Source: Labia minor
Taxonomy: Eukaryota; Arthropoda; Insecta; Dermaptera; Spongiphoridae
NCBI GenBank assembly: GCA_963082975.1
Contig: OY720344.1
Span: 310,001 to 374,000 of the forward strand
Reading direction: 5' to 3'
Length of the DNA: 64,000 nt
Position 1 is the stretch's first letter; each line of letters opens with the position of its first letter. Below are positions 23,526 to 36,107 of this stretch, in pieces. The position numbers were made by a program, and so were the translations under genes. Below the pieces are notes generated by a model. It did no database searches. It saw only the letters and a program-made list of their open reading frames with translations, and was not told where the DNA came from.

Positions 23526-23970
23526 TAATTACCGGAGTATAATAAATTGATAACGTCATTTAATTCTCCTATATATCGAATCGAATATAAAGATAAATCT
23601 TCTACTAAACATTGTGTAAAAAAATCAAATATGAATATAATATAAATATTTTTAATTTTATTTTAAGAATAGTTATATATATCTCACAGGCGGTGGTTGT
23701 GACGTCATCCATATATTATAAATTTAAATTAAGAAGAACTAATAAAGATGTAGTTTTCCAGAGATGTGATCAATAAAACTCAATTTTTCTTTATAAATAC
23801 TATCTCTGGTGTGAATTTCAAAAAAATCGTTAGAGCGGTTTTTGAGAACAATGAAACAAACAAACAAACAATTTTTACTCGTATAAGAAGATATATATAA
23901 AAAAATCGTTAGAGCGGTTTTTGAGAACAATGAAACAAACAAACAATTTTTACTCGTATAAGAAGATAAG
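23526..23970 (-). mobile_element. Family D fragment with internal tandem duplication
   Basis: Minus-strand AACCGCTCTAACGATTTTTT block. A unit of about 68 bp containing AAAAAATCGTTAGAGCGG and AACAAACAATTTTTACTCG is duplicated in tandem (about 23820-23900 and 23899-23968). 23971-24355 is AT-rich with nothing recognised. Confidence 0.6.
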
Positions 23971-24355
23971 ATAAAAAACTTAGTTATTGATATTGATGAA
24001 ATAATTCAATCAACTTAATAATAAAATGTAAATTTATTTGTAAATTAATATTTTTTCAATATTTATTTCTACAAAAGTTAAGACTTTATTTATATCAATG
24101 CAATATACAAGCATATAACGAAATATTTATTTTAATTTACTTATTTAATTATAAATTTTTTAAAAATCCGACTATAAATTTATTTAAGTTAATTTAGTTA
24201 AGTTAATTAAAAATTATTTTTATTTCATGTGCAAATATTTAAAAAATTCAGATTTCAAAGTATAAGTAAATAAATTATTTTATAAAATTTAAATTAAAAA
24301 TAATGTTAAATTTAATTAGAATTTTAGGAAAAGCCAATTTATAATATTAATACCA

Positions 24356-24627
24356 AATAAAATAAATTTAAGTAAAAAGAAATCTTTTTAAAAATACACT
24401 TTACTTAAAATTGCACTAAAAAGTAAAAATAAAATCACTTTAAAGTGTGTGCGCTCAAATTATAATAACACCAAATGGAAGCAAATGTTTTACGGTGTTA
24501 AATGTTTTACGGTCTTATTATAACTTGAGCGCATACACTTTAAAGTGATTTTGTTTTTTACTTTTTAGTGCAATTTTAAGTAAAGTTATTTTTTAAAAAG
24601 ATTTATTTTTACTTAAATTTATTTTAT
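24356..24627. mobile_element. Foldback MITE with ~110-bp arms
   Basis: The left arm (to about 24467) and right arm (from about 24513) are reverse complements with few mismatches, carrying TTGCACTAAAAAGTAAAAA and CACTTTAAAGTG. The short loop has a direct repeat of AAATGTTTTACGGT. It shares TGCACTAAAAAG with the foldback at 40314-40702, suggesting a related family. Confidence 0.8.
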
Positions 24628-24904
24628 ACTTTTTAGTTGTATTCAGCACCTCTAGAACTGCTATCGCCATCTATGATTGAAATAGTGAACTATTCCATAT
24701 TCCGCATATGAAAGTTTAGTTAATTAATTACCACTAATAGATAAATAATTCAGTGGATTTTTCAATTGATTCGTGTATTATTAGCAGGAGCAAGCGCGTA
24801 TGCAAAATTTCAAGTTGATTGAATGACGGGAAGTTGTTGAAATATCGATTATAAAATGCCGCGGACAACCCGCGTACAACCGGACAGAGTGAGTTAAGTA
24901 AAAG

Positions 24905-25772
24905 TCTATAAAAAGGCTTCTCTCTGCACATTGCTCAGAATTTAAAATTTTTTGCATATCTTCGTGTTTCATGACCTCTAGAATCCAAAAGTGATTTTTG
25001 AATTTTTCATGTCTGTCTGTCCGGAAAATAAAGACGTTATAGATTCGAAATTGGATGAACCGATTTCTATGAAATTACATGACAATATTCTTAGATACAT
25101 CTCTATTTGAACATAGGCTATATATTATATAAGCGTTTCTCAACCTTTATGGACCAAACGCCCACTTCACAATTACCCCCCTCCCTATAAATTTTAACAG
25201 ATAAAAATTGCATGATAATCCCTAATATAAGGAGGTAGGTACACTTGGTGATACTTAGAGCCATATTGAAAAATCGAGTTTCAAAACCTGATCACCAGAT
25301 CGCAAAATCATTTTACCGTTTTTTACCGACCGACGATAGTAAGGGAGGTATTGTTTTCACACCAAATTTCACATGTGGAGATTTTTACATATCTCCACGA
25401 ATCATGCATTTTCTAAACAGAAAAAAGTATTTTTAGCATGATGTCTGTCCGTCTGTCCGTCCGTCTGTCCGTCCGTATAGATGTGTACAGCCTGAACGGC
25501 TCAACCGATTTTGATGAAATTTGGTATATTTACTTAATGCATCAGTGGGATGAATTGATCAACTTTATATAAATAGATAGATATAACATATACAATAATA
25601 ATATATATAATTAATTTACTGATTAAATTAAAATATATTTTAAATAAGAACACAAAAAGAAATGAATGTTTTATATAATATACTGATTGAAACAAAATGG
25701 ATGAAAACCTTTTACTACTTTTAACCAAATACTATGTACCACTCGGGGGTACAGGGGACTCTGAACAGCTAA
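24905..25772 (+). mobile_element. Composite Helitron: 5' module, HINE piece, 3' tail
   Basis: 5' end TCTATAAAAAGGCTTC (24905) with the CTGCACATTGC block and a short GTCY tract at 25010-25024. Next is a hAT-like scrap near 25133 (GCGTTTCTCAACC), a HINE A front half (25325-25565), and then directly the Helitron tail ending CTAA (25769-25772) before host T. The terminal hairpins are mostly deleted. Whether one transposition unit made this or several insertions did cannot be decided here. Confidence 0.55.
25325..25565 (+). mobile_element. HINE family A, 5' part only
   Basis: From ACCGACCGACG at 25325 through an expanded GTCY tract (25443-25477) to GATCAACTT, where it switches abruptly into Helitron-LINE tail sequence at 25566. 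25774-26380 is AT-rich with no feature apart from a (TC)n run near 26083. Confidence 0.8.
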
Positions 25773-26380
25773 TTCTTTTATTATACATATATTAATAGGT
25801 TTCTTTTTATGTTTATTATGTTTATTAAATTCTCTTTTATGATGTGAAATTAATAAAAAATAACGTTAATATCAAATTTTATATAAATTATAAAATTAGA
25901 ATATTTCATTTTCGAATTTTACTACTTATAATCTTTTAAAATTTGTATAATTAATTATAACATTAAAATAGGAGTAAATTTTGTGAATATTTAAAATAAA
26001 TGTATGTCTATATTGATAAATTTATAAAAAAAAAATACTTGTCTTAATAATATAAACACTATTCGAATACAATTATTTCTTTCTCTCTCTCTCTACCTCC
26101 CTCTATTTTAAATTTTAAAAAAAAGAAAATTATTCTAGCCAAATTAAGAAATTTATATGCCTCATGAAACATGGATGAGTAAATGAATCGGATTAGAAGA
26201 AGAGACAATTTCTAAGTTTCTTCTAATCTTAGGAAAATATCAATGCGAATTATAGCCAAATCGAATGGCATTAGATCAAAATTTAGAAACATTCAATATT
26301 TCTGTTCACAAATTATTTAGAGTTTTCACAAAAACGAATATAAATGAATAAAATGAAAAATTAGTTATGGGGAGACCATT

Positions 26381-27058
26381 CGAGAAACTATCAGTTGGTA
26401 GACCAAAAGTAAAGGAGAACTTGAAGAAGTTGGGAGAGAATAGGTGTTAGATGGAGGTCGGTCAGAATAGAAACTGTAAGAAAAATCTTCTAGATTGGGA
26501 TAAACTTTTTAAATTTTGCTCTTCAAATTTGTCTTGACGGTAGTAAAGAATGAGTAAGAAGCAAATTGAGGAAAAATCAAACGGAAACGAATTAAACAAA
26601 AAAAAAAAAAATCAATTCTTAGTTTACGCAGGCGACTTAAATATAAGAGGATTTTCGGCATTTGCAAGAGCAAGATAGCGTAAAAAAATTAATCGAACCA
26701 AGAAAAAAGGTGGGGGTTGAAATTAATAATTCGAAGAAAAAATATTTAGTAGTAGAGACGAATAGTATTTATTAACAAACAAAATCTTAATATATAAAAT
26801 GTAGAAAAATTTAATAAAATCACGAAGGACAATAATATTCGAAAATAATTTAAATCGAGGTTACAATCGGATAATGCCTGTTATCATGCAGTTAAGGGGC
26901 TTATCTCATCAAAATTATTATCAAAGTGGATCAAAATTGAAATATATAAAACAATTATTTTGCCAGTTGTATTATATGGATGTGAGGCATGGTCTATGAC
27001 CATGAGAGACGAGAATAGATTTAGAATATTTGAGAATAGGATTTTTCGAAGCATTTAT
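26381..27058 (+). pseudogene. Non-LTR reverse transcriptase fragment (LINE)
   Basis: Frame pieces LQICLDGS, then VYAGDLNI at the catalytic position, then YLVVETNSI, then IIILPVVLYGCEAWSMTMRDENRFRIFENRI with frameshifts. This region is the parent-type sequence of the RT piece captured by the Helitrons, but here it has no Helitron tail. Confidence 0.7.
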
Positions 27059-27113
27059 TTAACACGTTGACTACTAATCACGCGCCATTAAAATCACGCT
27101 GGCGCGTGTTAAA
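27059..27113. repeat. TTAA-bounded palindromic miniature sequence
   Basis: TTAACACG..CGTGTTAA at the ends and CACGCGCCA..TGGCGCGTG inside form nested stems within 55 bp. It may be a piggyBac-type scrap. 27114-27983 is AT-rich with nothing else seen. Confidence 0.45.
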
Positions 27114-27983
27114 ATGTTCTGTCTCAGAAGTAAGTTTAAAATTAAATTTCTCGATTTCTTTTTCAAAGTATCGAAGGAAGTTAATATAATATAATAATGG
27201 CAATATAAAAAATGTGTGTATACAATTATAAAATAATATCCCTGTTTAATACATAACTAGATATTTAAATTGCACTATTCATATACTAAAATATGTATAT
27301 GTAATTAATTGTATACCCATTGAACATCCCATAGAAAAGATGTAATGGGTCCATCCATTGCCAAGTAAAGTATTTCATTTTTATCAAAACAAACTATGCA
27401 GCTAAAAGCAGTTGCAAACAAATGCTAATTCATAAATTTCGCAACTCCCCAAAATATAGTCTTAATAGTCAAATGCTTCTTGTTTCAATAAAATAAAATG
27501 TTATCAGTGAATATTATGTTAAAAACCTTAAATCTTATGATCGGATACAATAAGATTTTAATTAATTTTTAAAAATATAGAAAAAAACTTGATTATCCAA
27601 TTCAAATTTGCGTGAAGGATTTTTTAACCTATTAAAACACACTCACTCAACACACCAAACTCATTCATATCACGAAGATATTACTTGCATTTATTTTTAA
27701 GATAATTTAATATTTAATTTGTTCTAATTATTGGATTTTCAAGTAAATTTTTAACAGATATTTTTTAATATTTATTTTCTAGTTGTTTTAACTAATTGCT
27801 TTATATTTTATTTTTATTTTTATTTACTTTTTGTTTTGTCATTTAAATTTTGAATTAAAAATAATTATTCATATAAATTTATTTATTTACAGATGCAATT
27901 TAATTTAATTAATTTAATTTAATTTCGAAATTTGATTTAACTATCTTTTAATTTTTTCATATTTATTTAATTAATTTATTTAT

Positions 27984-28615
27984 TACCGACCGACAATAGT
28001 AAGGGAGGTATTGTTTTCACACCAAATTTCACATGTGGAGATTTTTACATATCTCCACGAATCATGCATTTTCTTAAAAGAAAAAAGTATTTTTAGCATG
28101 ATGTCTGTCCGTCCGTCCGTCCGTCCGTATAGATGTGTACAGCCTGAACGGCTCAACCGATTTTGATGAAATTTGGTATATTTACTTAATGCATCAGTGG
28201 GATGAATTGATCAACTTTTGGTGCAAATCTGGAAACCGGAAGTGGTAGTATTATCGATCGACGATAGGAAGGGAAGGGTTATTTTCACACCAAATTTCAC
28301 ATGAGGAGATTTTTTTACATATCACCACGAATCATGCACTTTGTATTGGTTTTATCCTCGGGAAAATCATATTTATTAGTTTTTTCAAGATTTAAAATTA
28401 TATGACGTCATCCAGCCATTCATGACGTCACAGCCTGGTCTATATTATAAATAAAATAAAATTAAAAATGTTTATATTTATTATTTATGTATTCATATCT
28501 GTTTTTTATTACATTAATAGATATATTAAAATTATTTGAAATTGTTTCTGTAGCTGCTAATTAATTTACTTCAAACCGTCGGTCGGTTCGGACCTGGCCA
28601 CAGGTCAACTTATTT
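27984..28615 (+). mobile_element. HINE family A, full length
   Basis: ACCGACCGACA (one mismatch to consensus) at 27985-27995, (GTCY)n at 28103-28126, TCGGTCGGT and the ACCTGGCCACAGGT hairpin near 28592, ending CAACTTATTT. It is nearly the same as the copy at 8085. Confidence 0.85.
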
Positions 28616-29021
28616 ATTTAGATTTTTAACAAAATCTAATTAATTTTTTTTTAGTTTATATAAATATTTGTAATTTTTTTTTTTAAAGTTTCATTTATTT
28701 TGTTACAAAATCTAATTTAAGTAGGATTTTAAAGAAGACTAGACAAAGAAAAGAATAATCAAAATCAATTGAAGTAGGGTCATCTGATTTGTTAGATGCA
28801 GAAATTAAAGAATAGAATTAGAAAAAAACGAAAATAGGAAACATAAAATTTAAAAAGGATTATTTGAGTCCCAGAAGAAAAAATCTTGAGTGACTCCAAT
28901 TGACTATCTCGCAAATTTGAATTGGATTAATTAACATATATATATATATATATAAAACTTAACTTATATATTTAAATATTTAATAATTATAAATTTAAAT
29001 CTAAATTTAATATAATTCACA
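28616..29021. other. AT-rich spacer
   Basis: Only an (AT)n tract near 28938-28953; no gene seen. Confidence 0.3.
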
Positions 29022-29450
29022 ACGGGGATAAGTGCACTCATCTCTTGGACCACGGGTATTTGGAAAAGGGAATTCACCGCCGCCGCTCGTTTCTACTGTA
29101 TTCATCGGCCGTTGAATTATCGCCCAAATGATCTAGATCTAGATACCAATGGCGTTGGACACCCCTCGAATATTCAAATCGTTAACTCGACCCCAACGGA
29201 TCCAATGCGGAAGAAATGGTCCCCTCTAGGAATCCATGATTTTGTCCCCTCGGAGCAAATCGGAAACGGCTTTGAGGTACAGGGTACAGGGCAGGCGGCT
29301 GAAGCCCCGTAGATATTCCGGACTTAATAATCTCTTGAAAATGGCGCCAAAATGGGTGCCGGAACGTCGAGAAAACAATCTCACAAAAATACGTGATTAT
29401 ATCCCGGATAAATCAGATAATAATATTGTAATGGTTTTTTGTATTTGATG
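29022..29450 (+). repeat. GC-richer dispersed repeat (family J)
   Basis: Starts AACGGGGATAAGTGCACTC. It includes ACACCCCTCGAATATTCAAA, GAAGAAATGGTCCCCTCTAG and TTTTGTCCCCTCGGAGCA. The same order of blocks occurs at 57222-57400. Two overlapping short frames here (29112-29312, 29236-29448) are not conserved in the second copy, so I do not call a gene. Origin unknown. Confidence 0.6.
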
Positions 29451-30999
29451 AGGGGTGAAGGGGGGGTGTTTATAATTAAGAGGTTGATAGGGGAGGGGAG
29501 ATAGGGAGTGGAGTGGGGAAGTGTGTAATGGCGATGCGCGGACTTAGGTGCGCACTGATCCTCGTTTGAGTGAGGGAAGAGGGGAAAGAAGGGAGTAAGG
29601 GAGGGAATGAAGATTAAATTTTAATAGAGGTTTTGGTCCATGGTATAAGGTAGCAATCAGATAACTAAGATCCAACGTGGAATGAGAGATAGAGCAAGCT
29701 GTAGGAATAACACAATTAATATCTACAAAAGAAAATAATAAAAATTAAGTTTATTGATTTCCAATTAAACAAAGATTGCAACTAGAATTTATCTTTACTA
29801 GATTTAAATCATTTATAATAAAATAAAATCATTTAATTTATACAACATTGATATTTAAGGAATTAATATTTGGATCACATAAAGTAAGGGAAAGAATAAA
29901 ATAAATTATAGTCTTATCCGTGTGTGTGTTGTATCCGTTCTTTCTTCAGCGTAGATTTGGTTACAATTGAGTTCCAATTCGTAAAAAGACCATGACATCC
30001 TTCTTTGAGGGCTTTTGACAAGGTTCCTGGCTTTCTGGAGTTTCTTCCAATTTTTAAGAGAATTATTTAATTTTTTAATAATTCTTTTTGTTGTTCCAAT
30101 ATGTAAAGGAATGATAACTGAACTTTGGAAGGTAAATTCAGCATTTGGAAAGCAAATGCTTACAAAAATAGGAGAGGGAAAAATTTAACGTCCTCACTAT
30201 TTCATGGTATAGATAAGAATGAAATTTTAACAAAGATAATAAACAAACTCCCCAACACAGACATACGTCACGATTGTTCTCACACCAACACAATTACAAT
30301 GTCTTTTATTCTTATTAAATTATCAAATTACAAAACCAATTATAATTTATTAAAATTTATAATAATTTTTAATTGGTTGCATCTCTATAAAATATCTAAT
30401 TACTAATTAATATAAATTGTCCACAAATGGAAATATCATTTCAATATATATATGATATATATATATAATTTTTGCTAGTATAATAAGATAAGATTATACT
30501 TAAATTAAACTTATAATAATTGTCAGAGGGCGTGAATTTAAATTATTTCATTAAGGTTCCATGCGGAACTAGCAGCTTTCTCGATTCTATAACGCTAACT
30601 ATGTCTGCTGATGTATAGAGGTAATCGGTATATATAAAATTATTAAATATTAATTGTTATATTCAACAATTCTATATATATTATAGATATATAATAAATT
30701 TTCTATTCAAATAATGAATTCATGAAACAAATTTTACAATTGCGAAATATGGCCATAAATATGAAAATAAGAAATCCTAAAGAGGAACAAATCAGTAAAT
30801 GTAAATCAATCCAATGAAAAAGGCAAGATAAACGAAAAATCAAATATTATGGGGCGTGAACGAAACGATAATCGATAAAATAAAGACATAATTCGACAGA
30901 ATAACAAATCACCTCTGAAGATGAGTGCCGTGACACACTTGCTTCGAATCATCGAGCAAAAGTTGTTACTGGGGTTAAAAATTTTATCACCAATAAAAT
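29451..30999. other. Unassigned interval
   Basis: A G-rich stretch 29450-29640 is followed by AT-rich sequence. 30465-30500 is a scrap of the family D terminus (TTTTGCTAGTATAATAAGAT). No supported gene; the frames at 30125 and 30806 look random. Confidence 0.3.
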
Positions 31000-31135
31000 A
31001 TGTAATTGATATCCTGATTAAATTAAAAACTAAATAGCACATCAAAAAGAAAAGAAATTTTCTTTTTTTTATATTTCATATGTTGATTGAAATAAAATAA
31101 ATGAAAAGCTCTTCTTTGGGGATTACATGGGAATA
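31000..31135 (+). mobile_element. Decayed Helitron tail
   Basis: Diverged GATTAAATTAAAA, AAAAGAAAAGAAATTTTCTT and TTGATTGAAATAAAATAAATG blocks of the Helitron 3' tail; the hairpins are lost. Confidence 0.45.
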
Positions 31136-31185
31136 GGAATAGAAATAAGGTTCTTAATAAATTGCATGTTAAATATCCTTTTGTT

Positions 31186-31730
31186 CATTGAAGTCAGCGC
31201 TGGATAAAGGAGCGGACTCCCCGGCCGCCAAATTTTGAGGGGCGTCGATATGAAAATAATTTTTTTTTTAATTCATTATTTTTTTACATTTTCTTAATTA
31301 AAATGGATGATTTTTCTAGAGATATCGATTTTTTTCAATCTTTAAATTGTTTTTTCTTAAATCTTACCAAATCCAGGTCACGACGCTATATATTTTATTA
31401 TTGTAATTAGATTTAATAATTGTAATATTATTTATAAGAAATTCAGGATTCATAATAACTCAAAAAAAAAAAAAATAAAAAAATAAAAAAGATTAAGAGA
31501 CAAAAACAAAAATTTATTAATAATAATAATGAAACTTAAGAATTTGTATGACTAACACCCAACACGGATGCAGATAAATGCTTTTTATAACCCGTTAAAA
31601 AGTTTATTTTTATTTAGGATATCAAAAAAAAAAAAAATCATTTGTATGAAAGGGTGCTAAAATTGTTTTTGCACACAGGACTTTCCAAACCATAGAACCG
31701 GTCCTAACAAGTGAAGCAACTATTTATTTT
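31186..31730. mobile_element. Possible hAT remnant
   Basis: CAGCGCTGGATAAAGGAGCG followed by CCCCGGCCGCC and GAGGGGCG resembles the 5' end of CAGTGCTGGAT-type hAT elements. I could not find a matching 3' inverted end, so this is weak. Confidence 0.3.
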
Positions 31731-32372
31731 ATAATAGTAAGTGAGTGTAATTTCGTTGATAATATTTAATAATGACGCAGTTTTATCTGAATGGAATTGA
31801 TTAATTAATGGGTTCATTCAGTCGCCTTTCAATTTTAAATTATTTTTCTCGTTCCTCCATGACGGTACTCACTCGCTTCATTAAGTTCAATAAAAATAAA
31901 ATAGATGGCAACCCTATACACATTACTACACATTATTTTTATTTCATTATTTATTTTCAAATTAACTTTCCTTACTTCAATTATAAATATATGTAGAATA
32001 ATTATTACTCAATGACTTTTCAATGATTCATGAAGAGTGATTTTGGCCCAACTGATACATGTTTTTTTAAATAAAAATGGTCGTCTGGTGACCATGACCA
32101 GCCTCACTCTTTTTCTAAAGATTGGCGGTGTGGTTAGAAGGGAGGGAGTGGGTGGGTGCTTGGGTGCCGTTAATAGATTTAAAGAAGAATCAGAGAGCAA
32201 CGACACTTGCTTGGCATGTCAATTCCACCTCCAAACAAGTTATCCCTGTTTCTATACGTATACCTACCTACCTAACCTAGGTATAGTAGTATAGTAGGTA
32301 TAGTATTACCTTTTGAACCAATATTTAGCATAGTTGATTGGATATTTTAATAGTTAATTGGATAGGATTAAA

Positions 32373-32408
<36 letters not shown>

Positions 32409-33719
32409 AATCAATTATTTTATATTATTTGCTCACCCCTATTAAATAAATATATAATTAATATTGAACAATTTACATTTTCCCTCTAGTTTATTTATTT
32501 AATTGTAGTTGTTACCGCTTGATTTACCGTATAACTGATTTGAATAGAATTATTATTATTATACATATGCAATTATTGGTTTAGTTAGTTACAAATTATA
32601 GTAGTTTGAAATGGGAAACTTTTACCTAAACGATATAACGAAATAATTTAATTTATTTTATTATTATTATTATTTCTTTACTATTTATTTATTTTATTTT
32701 ATTTTATTTTATATAATAATCCTATTTAGAGGAGGATTTAATCAACAGATTGTAGAAGCAATGAAAGAGAGAGAGAGATATTTCATAGAAGTTAACTATT
32801 TATTTGAAAAGTAATGTTAGAGCGTGAATGGGAAAAAGGAATCCAGTCATTTAAACGGAATGCTGACTTTTGGCCTAACACTGTATTTTTTTCTAAATTT
32901 ATATAAATATACAGTTACATTCTATAGAGAGGGATCACCTATCGAATCATCCATGAATAACTATTCATTCTCCCACTAATATTACTACTGTACTGTATTA
33001 TACTATTATATGTATATTTGAAGGATCATTCAATCAATTATTCTACATATTCTATTTATTTACATAATAATGTAAGTTATTTATGGAAATATCCCAATGG
33101 CTCCGATCCGATATACAGTTAGGAATTAGGAGTTTTAATGAGCGATATTTTTACTAGTAGAAGAAGGAGAGGAGACCAGTGATCTCTGTAGAACATGCAA
33201 CAGCTTGGCATGTCAATTTACAAGTACTCTTGTACATGGAGATATCTTCAGAGAATCACTAAATTTTCACATCTATCGTAATCGCATTCCATCATTTCAT
33301 TTTATTTTTTAAAGAAATATATTTTATTTTTACTATTACTTATTAACTTATTATATATAATCTGCATTTAGAAAAATTATAATACAAATAATATGAAAAG
33401 TAAAAAAATAAGGAAAGTGACAATATTGAAATTTTCCAAGTATAATAATAATAATAATAAAAAAAAAATTATAATTTTACTTTTGTGAATTTATTTATTA
33501 TTATTATTATTTGATGTGTAGAAAGAAATAATCTAATTAATTAAACAGCTTTATGAAATTGCATAATAATAATAATAATAATCCATTCATGATTAATTAA
33601 ATACAAATACTTAAGAAGTTAAAACGTTACCAATTCAGCAACTCTCCTTTTATAATATTTAATTTATTTATTTAAATTTATTTTAATACAGCTAATAATT
33701 TGTGATTCATTCATATGTA
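31731..33719. other. Mostly single-copy interval with repeated 15-mer
   Basis: No transposon family from the rest of the window appears here. CTTGGCATGTCAATT occurs at 32210-32224 and 33204-33218. A (GT)n tract lies at 32374-32403. The 85-codon frame at 32037 and its minus-strand shadow have no recognisable domain. Confidence 0.35.
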
Positions 33720-34037
33720 GACCGTTTTAGAGTTGAGAGGCCGGCACGCAAAGTCCCGTTTATCCTCATCTCTCTTGTGTGTGTGTGTGTGTGTGTGTGT
33801 GTGTCTGATGAACCGTTTCGATGTTTCTTTTCTGACTAACGTCAGTTGATGCTCACCTCTTCAAGTGGACACTTCACTTCATATATTTATATATATATAT
33901 ATATAATATTTATTTGTATTTGCAATTTTTATTAGAAAAATTAATAAAGAAAGAAAGAAAGAAAGGCAAAAGAGTGAAATTCCTATAGTGGAGTGATTTG
34001 GAAGAATATATTATTTCATTGGTCTTAAATATTTCAG
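33720..34037 (+). other. Candidate non-coding 5' exon ending at a consensus splice donor
   Basis: A less AT-rich, repeat-free block with a (GT)n tract at 33776-33803 ends at TTTCAG|GTAAGTATT (GT at 34038-34039), a near-perfect 5' splice site. The first coding exon of the gene at 45401 starts with a spliced acceptor at 45382 and so needs an upstream 5' UTR exon. This block is a candidate partner. No transcript evidence is available. Confidence 0.25.
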
Positions 34038-36107
34038 GTAAGTATTTATATAAGTATAAATTGTTAATATTTAAACCTACGTATCTATATATTATATACT
34101 CGTATATGAAATTAAGTTTTTTATCCCTCATTCATCCATCTTCACATATCGTCTTCGTTTGCCACTATCCATTGTTTTTTTACCGCTAACGATAAGAGTT
34201 ATTTTTTCGGTTTATAGATTCATCATTAATTATAAAGCCCCGTTTTATTTATTTTATTTATTTATTATTATTATACAAAATTTATTAGGAGCATGACACT
34301 TTCATATAGACAGATATTTATATTTTTCTCTATTATTCCTATTTTATCTATTCTCCTTGTATACTTTTCTATTAATTCAAATTAATGCAAGTTATTTATT
34401 AAAATTTAATATACGAGTACATGCATATCTACAATATCTATCTAAGTATATCTAATATGTATATAAAGTATAGAACAACAACTACAATATGATAATAAAT
34501 AATATAATTAATAATTACTACTTTAGAAGTAATTAATAAAATTTCGTTATTTATAAGTTCTTACGATCGATTATTCATCAAATCCTCCTGTCTATCTATC
34601 TTCTTTGCTATCTGATTTTAATACAAACTAAATCAAAATAAAATTTAAAATACCTATATTTTCTTTTTCTTGTTCTTTTTCATTTTATATTACTTATATT
34701 ATCGAATTCTAAAGAATAAACAAATTATCGTTTTTCAAAAAAAATAAAAAAAAAAAAATAGCCTGCCGAATTGTTTTGGAGACCCGTTCTGATTGCATAA
34801 ACAAATTTAAAATCATTAAAGTGAGTATGTCTTTATTTTCATTTAGTATTAGAAATTTATTAATATTTTTATTTATCAATTTTATTTCAAATGATTTCAA
34901 TTAATAGATAATATTTTTTAATTTCCTTTTCATATTACATACTTAAATTTTATTATAAAAGTAAAAAAAAAATGAGAGAGAGATATTATTAAATAAAATA
35001 TAAATTTGGTTATTATTGTTAATATTATATATTCAATAAATTATTAAATGATGTGTGAATTTATCAATTCAATATTATAAATGTTATTGTAAATCAAAAT
35101 CTATAAGAAAATAGTTTAAATTTTCTTATAAAACTACCTTCGCAGAGAGAGCCTTGGCGTACCCTCGATGTAATACATAGTATTTGGTTGAAAGTCTGTA
35201 TGCAAAAAGTTTTAATTCATTTTAATTCAATCAGTATATTTTTTATTTCATTTGAATTTTCATTTTTACTCAAATTTGCAAATTGCACTATTTTTTAAAA
35301 TATAAATTTAAATATATAAATAATATTGCTTACTTTGTTTTAGAAAATATGAATCAATAGTCGAACCCGTTGCAAACGGTGTTTGCAATCTAAGTTTAAA
35401 ATTAATTTATCGTGGCTTGTAGCAATTAAATAAATAGTTCTTTGAAAACAATATTTTACCTACCTAATACCTAATGATCATTTTTTAGTAATCTGCCCTG
35501 AGCGGAAATTTCTTTAATTTTTAATTTGAAATTGTTGAGAGTTCTGGTCGTGGATATTAAAAAAATTAAAGAAAAAGGATCTCTTTTGTCAATCAATAAG
35601 TTGATGTTTAATATTGACATTTGTTGGTTGCGCTAATCTTTGGGCTGTTGTCTGTGTGGAATCTATGACATAGAATTGAGCGTATTTTTTTTAAAATCTT
35701 CGTCTTGTGGGTTTCAATGTGAAGTTCTGTGACATACTTGAGCAAGAACTTTGAAAACGTAAGGACCATTTCCTGGGGACTCAACCAGATTTGCACCCAT
35801 AAAACACAACTGTTATAAGCTCTTATATTTTCTCTTAAAATTTTTATAATTTCGATTCAATGAATTTGACAATAAATTGTGTAAAAACACTGGATATTCC
35901 AAAATAAATTTTAAGTTTGTCAAAAGAAATAAACCATTCATTCATTCGTAAAGAAGAAGAAGAACAAAATTATTTATTTTATTTATAACAAATCATATCA
36001 TAGTTTAAATTAATAAATAATATGGAAATACATCATCTTACCGTTTTCATGTTATCGCCAAACACGATTGAAATGACATTTAGTATATTTAAAATATTTA
36101 AAAAATA
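34038..36107. other. AT-rich interval before mariner
   Basis: Only a decayed minus-strand Helitron tail at 35130-35240 (GTAATACATAGTATTTGGTTG) is recognised. No supported gene. Confidence 0.35.

Noticed and set aside
29112-29448. Two short frames as a small gene
   Set aside because: They lie in a dispersed repeat whose second copy does not keep the frames.
32037-32294. 85-codon frame as a gene
   Set aside because: No domain, no splice context, and an equally long frame lies on the opposite strand.
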